Below are positions 1 through 6,715 of a DNA stretch of 23,106 bases, in pieces. Position numbers and translations under genes: made by a program. The stretch's first letter is position 1. Each line of letters starts with the position of its first letter. Location of the stretch: assembly GCA_959596495.1 (NCBI GenBank), contig CAUFXK010000028.1:1-23106 (forward strand), written 5' to 3'. The stretch comes from an uncultured Collinsella sp. (GTDB lineage Bacteria; Actinomycetota; Coriobacteriia; Coriobacteriales; Coriobacteriaceae). The notes under the pieces were generated by a model. That model searched no databases, was not told the DNA's origin, and worked only from the letters and a program-made list of their open reading frames with translations.

Positions 1-230
1 GTCCGGGCGTGATGGAGTGGTGTCTCGCTGGTCCTCGGCTTTGCCTGCGGAATCGCTCGACTACCAAACGCCCTGCCGGCACTCGCGGGTAGCCGACCAA
101 AACCGCCTGAAGGGTCACATTTATCTGAATAATTTAATCCCGTTCCTTTTGCTGCTCGCTGGCGTTGTCTGGAGCGCGGTGGCCATGTTGTTCAGGAGGC
201 GGCGGTGCTGTTGCTTGGATTTTTGTAGTT
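1..230. other. No confident gene; left edge of window
   Basis: I see no reading frame here that I trust. One + strand frame is open from the window edge to a TAA at 230-232 and encodes a hydrophobic stretch followed by an Arg/Cys-rich tail, but its codon use is unlike the neighbouring genes. Another + frame (about 13-135) reads like a protein C-terminus but has no start codon and has an in-frame TGA at 10-12. The strong terminator right after suggests a + strand transcript enters from the left. Confidence 0.4.
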
Positions 231-273
231 AAAGAGGTCCGTTTCCCTGGGTTGGGGAAACGGACCTCTTTTT
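231..273 (+). terminator. Perfect 17-bp hairpin terminator
   Basis: The arms at 231-247 and 255-271 are exact reverse complements around a 7-nt loop. The stem runs into a T tract at 269-273 on the + strand, as in an intrinsic terminator for a gene entering from the left. Read on the - strand the hairpin lies just past the stop of the coiled-coil surface protein at 317, but its T tract there is only the 3 T's of the stem end, so minus-strand termination would be weaker. Probably bidirectional. Confidence 0.85.
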
Positions 274-316
274 GTCTCTGGGCTTGTGGATTGGCGAAGA
301 CAATAACCGCTGGCAA

Positions 317-1309
317 CTATTTTGAGTTCTTGATGCGGCGTGTGGCTGTGGCGGTTATTCCGAGTCCTGCGGCGGCGACTGCTGCGAGTGCGATTGCGCT
401 CGGCGCTGTGTCGCCTGTGTTTGCGAGCTTGCCGGCGGTCGTGTCTGCTTGCTTGCCGTTGCCCGTGGTCGCCTGCTTGGTGGAGCTCGGTGCGGTGTCT
501 TTGCCGGTCGCGGGTGAGCTGGCGGGTTGTGCCGTCTCGGTCGGTTGCGCCGAGCTGGAGGGAGGCGTTGTCTCGGTTGGTTGCGTTATTTCGGGCGAGG
601 CGGCCTTATCCGCTGCGGCCTTTGCCTCCTCGTATGCTTTGCAGGCGTCGTCATAGGCCGCCTGCGCCTTATGCAAATTGTCGAGGAGCGCATCTCGCTT
701 GGCTGTTTCCTCGTCGATGTGGGCTTTGGCTTCCTCCGCCTTACTTCCGAAATACTGAACCCGTCTTTCCTGACTTTCGAGGCGGTGACGGTAGCTGTCA
801 AGCACCGTTTCGCAAGATTCTTCTTGCGCTTCCGCTGCGATTATTTCCTGGCGCAGCTGCTTAAGAGCTTCGTAGGAAGCCCCGTTGCTGCGTGCCTTTT
901 CATATTCTGCCTCAAGCTCGCTTACCCGGTTGTGAGCCTCATCGTATTTGGCTTGGGCTGCATCGACGTTCGCTTGCATGGCGGGAAGGGGCTCTCTCCA
1001 TTCGGCAGCTCGCGCCACCATCGTGTCATAGAGCTCTCGAAAAGCGGCAATGTTATCATTGATTCCCGCAATTCTCTCGGGACTTGCGGCGTTTTGTGCG
1101 GCCTCGAGGTTTTTGAGCGCTTCCTGCATGGCTGCATACGCTTTTTCTTTTGCGGCGGCCGCGTCTTCCGTCTGCAAGGCAACTGCATCGATGGGGGAGC
1201 TCGTTTCTGCCGCGATTGCCGTTACGGGGGCGATACCCGCGACAAGTGCCGCGGAAAGGGCGATGCCCACAGTTGCTCGTCTTGCTCTTCTTGCGAGAAT
1301 GTCGTTCAT
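317..1309 (-). CDS. Secreted coiled-coil protein with LANTG cell-wall sorting signal
   Basis: Predicted surface protein of 330 aa, function unknown. Residues 1-33 form a signal peptide: a basic start (ARRARR), a hydrophobic core and an Ala-x-Ala cleavage site before AETSS. Residues about 45-230 are rich in Ala, Glu, Lys and Gln with heptad-like spacing and should form long coiled coils. A Pro/Ser/Thr linker (about 235-290) could span the wall. The C-terminus has LANTG at 295-299, a hydrophobic helix and the basic tail RRIKNSK, a sortase signal. The same LANTGD motif ends the large surface protein at 6716-10804, so both probably use one sortase, perhaps class E, which prefers LAXTG. The start is supported by GAGGTG at 1315-1320, 5 nt upstream on the minus strand. 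It is divergent from the ABC exporter genes. A stalk-like adhesin or wall-binding protein is possible, but nothing in the sequence names a ligand. Confidence 0.9.
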   Translation of the reverse strand: MNDILARRARRATVGIALSAALVAGIAPVTAIAAETSSPIDAVALQTEDAAAAKEKAYAAMQEALKNLEAAQNAASPERIAGINDNIAAFRELYDTMVARAAEWREPLPAMQANVDAAQAKYDEAHNRVSELEAEYEKARSNGASYEALKQLRQEIIAAEAQEESCETVLDSYRHRLESQERRVQYFGSKAEEAKAHIDEETAKRDALLDNLHKAQAAYDDACKAYEEAKAAADKAASPEITQPTETTPPSSSAQPTETAQPASSPATGKDTAPSSTKQATTGNGKQADTTAGKLANTGDTAPSAIALAAVAAAGLGITATATRRIKNSK

Positions 1310-1359
1310 CTCGGCACCTCATTTCAAGGGTTGGCGACTAACTTGGTAGCACTAATGTA

Positions 1360-1368
1360 AGTATACCA
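1360..1368 (-). promoter_or_regulatory. Extended -10 promoter for the coiled-coil surface protein
   Basis: On the minus strand this reads TGGTATACT: a TGn extension directly followed by TATACT (5 of 6 to TATAAT). It would start transcription about 45 nt before the ATG at 1309. I see no convincing -35 box, which extended -10 promoters often lack. Confidence 0.55.
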
Positions 1369-1448
1369 AGCGATTGGCGCGCCGCTGACCGGGCATGCGC
1401 ACCTCTCCGCTTCTTTGGAAACCGAACCCCATTAGAAATGACGAGTTG

Positions 1449-1478
1449 TTTACGCTTCTTTTGGGCTCACCGTACTAT
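1449..1478 (+). promoter_or_regulatory. Possible promoter for the ABC exporter operon
   Basis: TTTACG (1449-1454) and TACTAT (1473-1478) are separated by 18 nt; each matches the sigma-70 consensus at 4 of 6 positions. The site lies 43 nt upstream of the first ABC gene. The match is weak and depends largely on position. Confidence 0.3.
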
Positions 1479-1521
1479 CATGATTCGAATTGAGTGTGAA
1501 TGATGATAGGGAGCGCCTTCT

Positions 1522-3375
1522 ATGATTGAGCTGCTCAGGCGTTTTGGCGGTAAGTTTCGTCGGTATATAGTGATTGGTCCTGCGTGCAAGCTGATCGAAG
1601 TTATCTTTGACCTGCTGACACCGCTGGTGATTGCCCAAATGATCGATAAGGGCATTGGCGCGCACGATGTGAACGCCGTTATCCACTACGGCATGGTACT
1701 TGGCGCCATGGCTGTGATCGGCATCTCGTTTACGCTCGTCTGCCAAAAGATGGCGGCGCTCACCTCGCAGGGCATGGGCACCGATATCCGTGGTGCGCTC
1801 TACCAGCACATCAACAAACTGAGCTATGCCGAGCTCGATCGCTTTGGCACGCCGTCGCTCATCACGCGCATCACCAACGACGTCAACCAGGTGCAGCTTG
1901 CCGTGGCGCTTGGCGTGCGCATGCTCATCCGTTGGCCCTTCTTGGCGGTGGGCTCCATGGTCGCGGCCCTTGCCATCGACCTTAAGCTCGGCATGATCTT
2001 TTTGATTTGCACGCCCGCCATCGGCTTGGTGTTTTGGTTTGTCATGGCGCGCTGTATCCCGTACTACAAGCAGCTGCAGGCAAAGCTCGACCGCATCGCG
2101 CTTATCTGCCGCGAGGGCCTTTCGGGCGCCCGCGTGGTTCGCGCCTTTGTGCGCGAGGACCATGAGCGCGAGCGCTTTGCCCAAGCCGCCGATGACCAGG
2201 CCAATACTGCCATCGCGGTGGGCAAGCTCTCGTCGATTCTCAACCCCGTCACGTTTCTTGTGATGAACCTGGGCGTGTGCGCCATCCTGTGGGTGGGCGG
2301 CATCCAGGTCAACGTGGGCGAGCTTACGCAGGGCCAGGTTATGGCGTTCGTCAACTACATGACGCAGACCCTGACCTCCATCGTGTATGTCGCCAACCTG
2401 GTCGTGGTCTTTACCAAGGCGAGCGCCAGCGCGTCGCGTATCAACGAGGTGCTCAATTGCGAGCCGAGCATCACCGACGGGGGCAACCAGCCGGTCGCGC
2501 TGCCCAAGCCGGGCGCGATGGGCAATGCCGCTCCGGTCTCCGCGCTGAGCTTGAGCCATGTGAGCTTTTCGTTTGGCGCGGCCGCGGCAAATGCCGTCAA
2601 CGATGTGACCCTGGAACTGCCGCTGGGCAAGACGCTTGGCATTATCGGCGGTACGGGCAGCGGTAAGTCTACGCTCGTCTCGCTTATCCCGCGCCTGTAC
2701 GATGCGGGCACCGGCAGTATGAGCGTGATGGGTTCCGACGTGCGCGCTTGGCCGCTCGACCAATTGCGCCATGTGGTTGCAACCGTCCCACAACGCGCAT
2801 CGCTCGTGAGCGGCACGATCCGCAGTAACCTGACCTGGCGTGACGAGTCGGCGACCGACGATGAGCTCTGGGCGGCGCTCGACATGGCGCAGGCCAGCGA
2901 GTTCGTGCGCAAAAAACCTCAGGGTCTGGACGCGCCGGTCGAGGCGGGCGGCAAGAACTTTAGCGGCGGCCAGCGCCAGCGCCTGACCATCGCGCGTGCC
3001 CTGGTGGGTTCGCCTCAGGTTCTGATTATGGATGACTCTGCCTCGGCGCTCGACTTTAAGACCGATGCGGCGCTTCGCCATGCCATTCGCGAGCGCAGCG
3101 TGCGTGGTGCCGCCGAGGGCGGGCTGCCGCTGACGACCGTCATCGTGAGCCAGCGCGTCTCGACCGTACGCGACGCCGACATGATCTGCGTGCTCGACCA
3201 CGGCTCGGTTGCGGGCCTGGGCACGCACGATGAGCTGTATGCAAGCTGCCAGCTCTACCGAGAGATCTGCCAGTCGCAGCTTCGCCGCGAGGAGCTCGAG
3301 GGCCGGCAGGGGAGTGCGACACCCGCGTCCGCCCCAACCGCCCCCGCATCCGTCTGCGCAAAGGAGGGCTGCTAG
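1522..3375 (+). CDS. ABC exporter half-transporter, degenerate-site subunit
   Basis: Membrane ABC half-transporter of 617 aa: an N-terminal six-helix exporter domain (about 1-320) fused to an ATPase domain (about 345-600). Visible motifs are Walker A GGTGSGKS (376-383), Q-loop VPQR, signature FSGGQ (480-484) and Walker B ending in MDDS. Two catalytic residues are changed: the general-base Glu after Walker B is Asp505, and the switch His is Gln544 (VSQRVS). Its signature is canonical. In heterodimeric exporters of the BmrCD, LmrCD and TM287/288 type this pattern marks the subunit contributing the non-hydrolysing site. AGGGAG at 1508-1513 lies 8 nt before the ATG. The stop at 3373-3375 abuts the partner's start, so the two are translationally coupled. 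It probably exports drugs, lipids or peptides; the substrate cannot be read from sequence. Confidence 0.95.
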   Translation: MIELLRRFGGKFRRYIVIGPACKLIEVIFDLLTPLVIAQMIDKGIGAHDVNAVIHYGMVLGAMAVIGISFTLVCQKMAALTSQGMGTDIRGALYQHINKLSYAELDRFGTPSLITRITNDVNQVQLAVALGVRMLIRWPFLAVGSMVAALAIDLKLGMIFLICTPAIGLVFWFVMARCIPYYKQLQAKLDRIALICREGLSGARVVRAFVREDHERERFAQAADDQANTAIAVGKLSSILNPVTFLVMNLGVCAILWVGGIQVNVGELTQGQVMAFVNYMTQTLTSIVYVANLVVVFTKASASASRINEVLNCEPSITDGGNQPVALPKPGAMGNAAPVSALSLSHVSFSFGAAAANAVNDVTLELPLGKTLGIIGGTGSGKSTLVSLIPRLYDAGTGSMSVMGSDVRAWPLDQLRHVVATVPQRASLVSGTIRSNLTWRDESATDDELWAALDMAQASEFVRKKPQGLDAPVEAGGKNFSGGQRQRLTIARALVGSPQVLIMDDSASALDFKTDAALRHAIRERSVRGAAEGGLPLTTVIVSQRVSTVRDADMICVLDHGSVAGLGTHDELYASCQLYREICQSQLRREELEGRQGSATPASAPTAPASVCAKEGC

Positions 3376-5235
3376 ATGAATCCGTATACTTCCTCCGGTT
3401 CGGTCGCCACGATGACGGCCAATGTGTCTGGCAACGACAAGCTCAACGATCTGGGCGACGGCCCGCGCCAGCCCGGCGACCCCGAGCGCTATCCCGTGGG
3501 CGCGGTGACGCGCCGCCTGATGGGCTACGTCCGTCCGCATCGCATTTCGTTTACGGCGTCGTTTGTGAGTGCCGCTATCTCCGTGATTTTGCAGCTCTAC
3601 ACACCTATTCTTATCGGCGAGGGCATCGACCTGGTTATTGCTACCGGGCAGGTGGACTTCGACGCGCTACTGCCGCTCGTCACCAAGCTCGCGATTGTCG
3701 TCGTAGGTGCCGCGACCTTTCAGTGGCTGCAGGGCTACTGCGTCAACCGTCTGTCCTACGAGACGGTGCGCGACATGCGCGTGGAGGCGAGCGACAAGCT
3801 CAGCCGCATGCCGCTCAGCTTTATCGACGGCCATGCCCACGGCGACCTCATGAGCCGCGTGGTCAACGATGTCGACCAGGTGGGCGACGGTCTGCTGCAG
3901 GGCTTTACCCAGCTTTTCACAGGCGTTATCACCATCGTTGGCACGCTCGCGTTTATGCTCTCCATTAACCTGACCATGACGCTTGTGGTGGTGCTTGTCA
4001 CGCCGCTTTCCATTTTTGCCGCCGGCGCCATCGCCAAGCTTTCCAACAAGAGCTTTACGGCCCAGCAGCGTATTCAGGGTCAACTGGGCGGTCATATCGA
4101 GGAGTATGTGGGTGAACAAAAGCTGGTGGATGCGTTTGCCTATGGCCCCAACGCGCAGCTGCGCTTTGATGCCCTCAACGCCGAGCTCTATACGGCAGGT
4201 GAGCGCGCGCAGTTTATGGGTTCGCTCTCCAACCCCGGCACGCGTTTTATCAACAACATCATCTACGCCGTGGTCGCCGTGATCGGCTGCGTGGGCGTGA
4301 TCACGGGTGTGCCGGCGGCGCTTACGGTGGGCGGCGTGCAGATCTTCCTGTCCTACGCCAACCAGTACACCAAGCCGTTCAACGAGGTCACCAACGTTAT
4401 TACGCAGATTCAGACCGCGTACGCCTCGGCGCGCCGCATGTTTGCGCTGCTCGATGCGCGCGAGCAGGAGCCCGACGCTGTGGATGCCATTGAGCTCGCC
4501 GCCCCGAAGGGCGAGGTTGCCTTTGAGCATGTGGACTTTAGCTACGTGCCCGACCGCAAACTGCTGCAGGATATCTGCATCGATGCCAAGCCCGGCACGC
4601 GCTTTGCCCTCGTCGGCCCCACGGGCTGTGGCAAGACAACGCTCATCAATTTGCTGCTGCGTTTTTACGATATCGATGCCGGTCGCATCGCGGTCGATGG
4701 CCGTTCCTCGCGTGACTACACGCGCGCAAGCCTGCGCCGTGCCTTTGGCATGGTACTGCAGGACACTTGGCTGTTTGAGGGCACGGTGGCGGAAAACATC
4801 GCTTACGGTTGTCCCGATGCCACACGCGAACAGGTTATCGAGGCGGCCAAACGCGCGCATGCGCACAAGTTTATCGTGCAGCTGCCAGGCGGCTACGACA
4901 CGGTGATTGGCGAGGACGGCGGCACGTTTAGCCAGGGTCAAAAACAGCTGCTGTGCATCGCGCGCGTCATGCTCACCGACCCGGCGATTTTGCTGCTGGA
5001 CGAGGCGACCTCGAGCATCGATACCCGCACCGAGCTGCAGGTGCAGGCGGCATTCGACGAGCTCATGGCTGGCCGCACAAGTTTTGTGGTGGCGCATCGC
5101 CTGTCGACGATCCGCAATGCCGACTGCATTCTGGTTATGCGCGACGGCCAGATTATTGAGCGGGGCACGCATGACGAGCTGCTGGCATCGGGCGGTTTCT
5201 ATGCCGAGCTCTACCGCAGCCAGTTTGCCCAGTGA
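3376..5235 (+). CDS. ABC exporter half-transporter, catalytic-site subunit
   Basis: Partner half-transporter of 619 aa. A roughly 50-residue N-terminal extension precedes the six-helix membrane domain (about 50-340) and the ATPase domain (about 370-610). Walker A is GPTGCGKT (414-421), the Q-loop reads VLQD, Walker B is ILLLDEATSS with catalytic Glu543, and the switch His574 (VAHRLST) is intact. Its signature is FSQGQ (518-522) instead of LSGGQ. That signature faces the degenerate Walker site of the first subunit, while the first subunit's normal FSGGQ faces this intact Walker site, giving one working and one silent site per heterodimer. AAGGAGGG at 3361-3368, inside the end of the upstream gene, gives good spacing to this ATG. 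No regulator gene is adjacent. Confidence 0.95.
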   Translation: MNPYTSSGSVATMTANVSGNDKLNDLGDGPRQPGDPERYPVGAVTRRLMGYVRPHRISFTASFVSAAISVILQLYTPILIGEGIDLVIATGQVDFDALLPLVTKLAIVVVGAATFQWLQGYCVNRLSYETVRDMRVEASDKLSRMPLSFIDGHAHGDLMSRVVNDVDQVGDGLLQGFTQLFTGVITIVGTLAFMLSINLTMTLVVVLVTPLSIFAAGAIAKLSNKSFTAQQRIQGQLGGHIEEYVGEQKLVDAFAYGPNAQLRFDALNAELYTAGERAQFMGSLSNPGTRFINNIIYAVVAVIGCVGVITGVPAALTVGGVQIFLSYANQYTKPFNEVTNVITQIQTAYASARRMFALLDAREQEPDAVDAIELAAPKGEVAFEHVDFSYVPDRKLLQDICIDAKPGTRFALVGPTGCGKTTLINLLLRFYDIDAGRIAVDGRSSRDYTRASLRRAFGMVLQDTWLFEGTVAENIAYGCPDATREQVIEAAKRAHAHKFIVQLPGGYDTVIGEDGGTFSQGQKQLLCIARVMLTDPAILLLDEATSSIDTRTELQVQAAFDELMAGRTSFVVAHRLSTIRNADCILVMRDGQIIERGTHDELLASGGFYAELYRSQFAQ

Positions 5236-5262
5236 GCAAGCCCGTGGGGCTAATTAATCAAT

Positions 5263-5300
5263 CGACAGACGGTGGTTTACATCTGTCACGTTAGTACTAA
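5263..5300. promoter_or_regulatory. Palindromes upstream of the flavodoxin gene, possible operator
   Basis: Two dyads lie between the ABC operon and the flavodoxin gene. GACAGA (5263-5268) and TCTGTC (5282-5287) are inverted around 13 nt. TTAGTACTAA (5291-5300) is a perfect 10-bp palindrome. The sequence after them is AT-rich, as expected for a promoter. They could bind a regulator; the first could also be a weak hairpin after the ABC genes, but it has no T tract. Confidence 0.3.
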
Positions 5301-5356
5301 GATATTCATCTAATAAATTGCATTAGTGGCTTTAGTTTTGGGGGAAACGAGGCAAC

Positions 5357-5914
5357 GTGACTATGACGTGCTCTTTGGTGGTTAACAGCAAGAGCGGTAA
5401 TACCAGGATGGTTTCGGGTGCGATCAAGCGCGCTCTGCAGGCTGCGGGCGTTGAGTTTGTCCATGCCGCGGCGTTGAGTGACGATGCGGATGCAGATCAG
5501 GTTGCGCTCGAGGCGCAGGGCGCCTGCGCGGCTGACACGGTGCTCGTCGGTTTTTGGTGCGACAAGGGCGCGTGCACGCCTTCGGTCGCGGCGTTGCTCT
5601 CCGCCTTGCACGGCAAGCGCGTGTTCCTGTTTGGCACCTGCGGCTTTGGCGCCGACCAGAGCTATTACCAGCAGATTATCGACCGCGTAACTTCCAATTT
5701 GGCCGTGGATGCCGAGCTTGCGGGCTGGGCGATGTGCCAGGGCAAGATGGGCCCCGCGGTCAAGCAGCGCTACGAGGCAATGCTCGAGCAAGATCCCGAC
5801 AACGCCCGATTTAAGATGCTGCTCGACAACTGGGTTGCCGCGAAGGATCATCCCACCAAGGAGGATCTAGACATCATGGCTGCAGCCGCCAAAAAGGCCG
5901 TGCTGGGGGAGTAG
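5357..5914 (+). CDS. BilS-type flavodoxin family protein
   Basis: Cytoplasmic FMN-binding electron carrier of 185 aa. The N-terminal LVVNSKSGNTRMV (7-19) is the flavodoxin phosphate-binding loop (S-K-S-G-N-T, 11-16). GFWCDKG (65-71), LFGTCG (91-96), CQGKM (127-131) and the C-terminal HPTKEDL are typical of the flavodoxin subgroup that includes BilS, a companion of the bilirubin reductase BilR in some gut bacteria. No bilR-like flavin reductase lies in this window, so a role in bilirubin reduction is not shown; it may serve another reductase. The start is ambiguous: GTG at 5357 lies 4 nt after GAGG (5349-5352), and ATG at 5363 lies 10 nt after it. It follows the ABC operon by 121 bp that contain dyads, and probably has its own promoter. 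Confidence 0.85.
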   Translation: MTMTCSLVVNSKSGNTRMVSGAIKRALQAAGVEFVHAAALSDDADADQVALEAQGACAADTVLVGFWCDKGACTPSVAALLSALHGKRVFLFGTCGFGADQSYYQQIIDRVTSNLAVDAELAGWAMCQGKMGPAVKQRYEAMLEQDPDNARFKMLLDNWVAAKDHPTKEDLDIMAAAAKKAVLGE

Positions 5915-5956
5915 CTCCCATCGCTGACGGCGGTCGGTCCATCTTTCTAAATGAAA

Positions 5957-6085
5957 CGTCCTCCCGGGCGTCGGGGCACGAAGTTCCCTGCTCTACAGTC
6001 CTGCGCAAGACGAAGGCCACATTAAGTGGCCTTCTTTGCGTGCGGAACTCGCGATGAACTTCGTGCCCCGCCGTCCGGGAGGACG
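5957..6085 (+). repeat. Large palindromic element, copy 1 (possible structured RNA)
   Basis: The outer arms at 5957-5986 and 6056-6085 are 30 nt each and complementary at 28 positions, with one further G-T wobble. Inside, a second hairpin pairs 6012-6020 with 6026-6034 (9 bp, 5-nt loop ATTAA). The core between the arms matches a second copy at 11149-11279 read on the opposite strand. Between copies the inner stem changes from GAAGGCCAC to GGAGGCCAC with the matching change on the other side, and the outer arms also change while staying paired. It could be a noncoding RNA, a small non-autonomous mobile element or a recombination site. The Rfam Collinsella-1 motif should be compared first; I cannot tell whether it matches. 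Confidence 0.75.
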
Positions 6086-6145
6086 CCTCTTTATTGATGG
6101 GAGGCCTGATAGGTCGATGGTTCCGTGCCCGGATGCGTCCAAAGT

Positions 6146-6592
6146 GGGACGGGCTTTCCGGATGGGCAGGCTTTCGAAAAATGCGTCCCGGAATTTGCCT
6201 TTGGAATGGGACGTAGTTTCCCGTTGAGGTGCTTTGCGGAAAGTGCATCCCACTCTGGGCGGTCGAAGTGGGACACACTTTCCCAAAGGCGCTCCAACGG
6301 GAAATTGCGTCCCATTATTCGGTCAAGAAACGGGATGCATTTTCCCAATGAGAGCAAAACCGGAAAATGCATCCCACAATCAGCCCTCAAAGTGGGACGC
6401 CGTTTCCCAATGAGGCTCAAGCGGAAAATGCATCCCGGAATTTGCGCTCAAAGTGGGATGCGGTTTCCGGTTGAGGGTCTAAGGGGAAAGTGCGTCCCAG
6501 AATCGACGCTTGAAATGGGATGCAGTTTCCCGATGAGGCACTCGACGGAAAATACATCCCAGAAATGGCCTTTGAGCTGGGATAAGATTTCC
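6146..6592. repeat. Array of 15 alternating 14-bp motifs, 62-bp period
   Basis: The motif GGGAYGCANTTTCC occurs forward at 6146, 6208, 6270, 6332, 6394, 6455, 6517 and 6579, and reversed at 6176, 6238, 6300, 6362, 6423, 6485 and 6547 (start positions). Steps alternate 30 and 32 bp, with one 29, so the unit is 62 bp. Gaps after forward copies are 16 nt and often contain TGAG; gaps after reversed copies are 18 nt and more variable. Neighbouring copies can pair as hairpins either way. All frames stay largely open on both strands, producing spurious open frames with repeating peptides; I do not regard these as genes. The array lies between palindromic element 1 and the surface protein gene. Confidence 0.9.
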
Positions 6593-6610
6593 GCGGCATC
6601 TCGGATTCTC

Positions 6611-6645
6611 AAAAATGAGACACGCCGTTGGCGAAAATGAGACAC
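6611..6645 (+). repeat. Direct repeat AAAATGAGACACG, two copies
   Basis: AAAATGAGACACG occurs twice, ending at 6624 and 6645, 21 bp apart, and a partial third version (AAAAATGAG) is at 6676-6684. The repeats lie between the motif array and the surface protein start. AAAATGAGACA-like words are also seen at insertion-sequence ends, so this may be a transposon footprint; no transposase is nearby. Confidence 0.5.
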
Positions 6646-6665
6646 GTGATATCGGGCATCGGACG

Positions 6666-6671
6666 TATCAT
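6666..6671 (+). promoter_or_regulatory. Possible -10 box for the large surface protein
   Basis: TATCAT matches TATAAT at 5 of 6 positions and lies 44 nt before the chosen ATG at 6716. No good -35 box is visible at 16-18 nt, so the call is weak. If true, the transcript starts after the motif array and the array is upstream DNA rather than leader RNA. Confidence 0.3.
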
Positions 6672-6715
6672 TTGCAAAAATGAGTCCACTCCACTCGAGT
6701 AAAGCGAGGTCCCTC

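Noticed and set aside
1450..3540. Long minus-strand open frame (696 codons) opposite the first ABC gene
   Set aside because: It is the antisense shadow of a gene with full ABC exporter motifs; its translation is rich in His, Arg and Ala with no domain.
6146..6592. CRISPR array
   Set aside because: The repeat is only 14 bp, alternates in orientation and has 16/18-nt gaps; no leader or cas genes are present.
6125..6640. 171-codon open frame across the motif array, with repeating peptides
   Set aside because: The periodic peptide simply mirrors the 62-bp repeat, several frames on both strands are open, and there is no ribosome binding site. The 62-bp period is not a multiple of 3, so the peptide repeat drifts.
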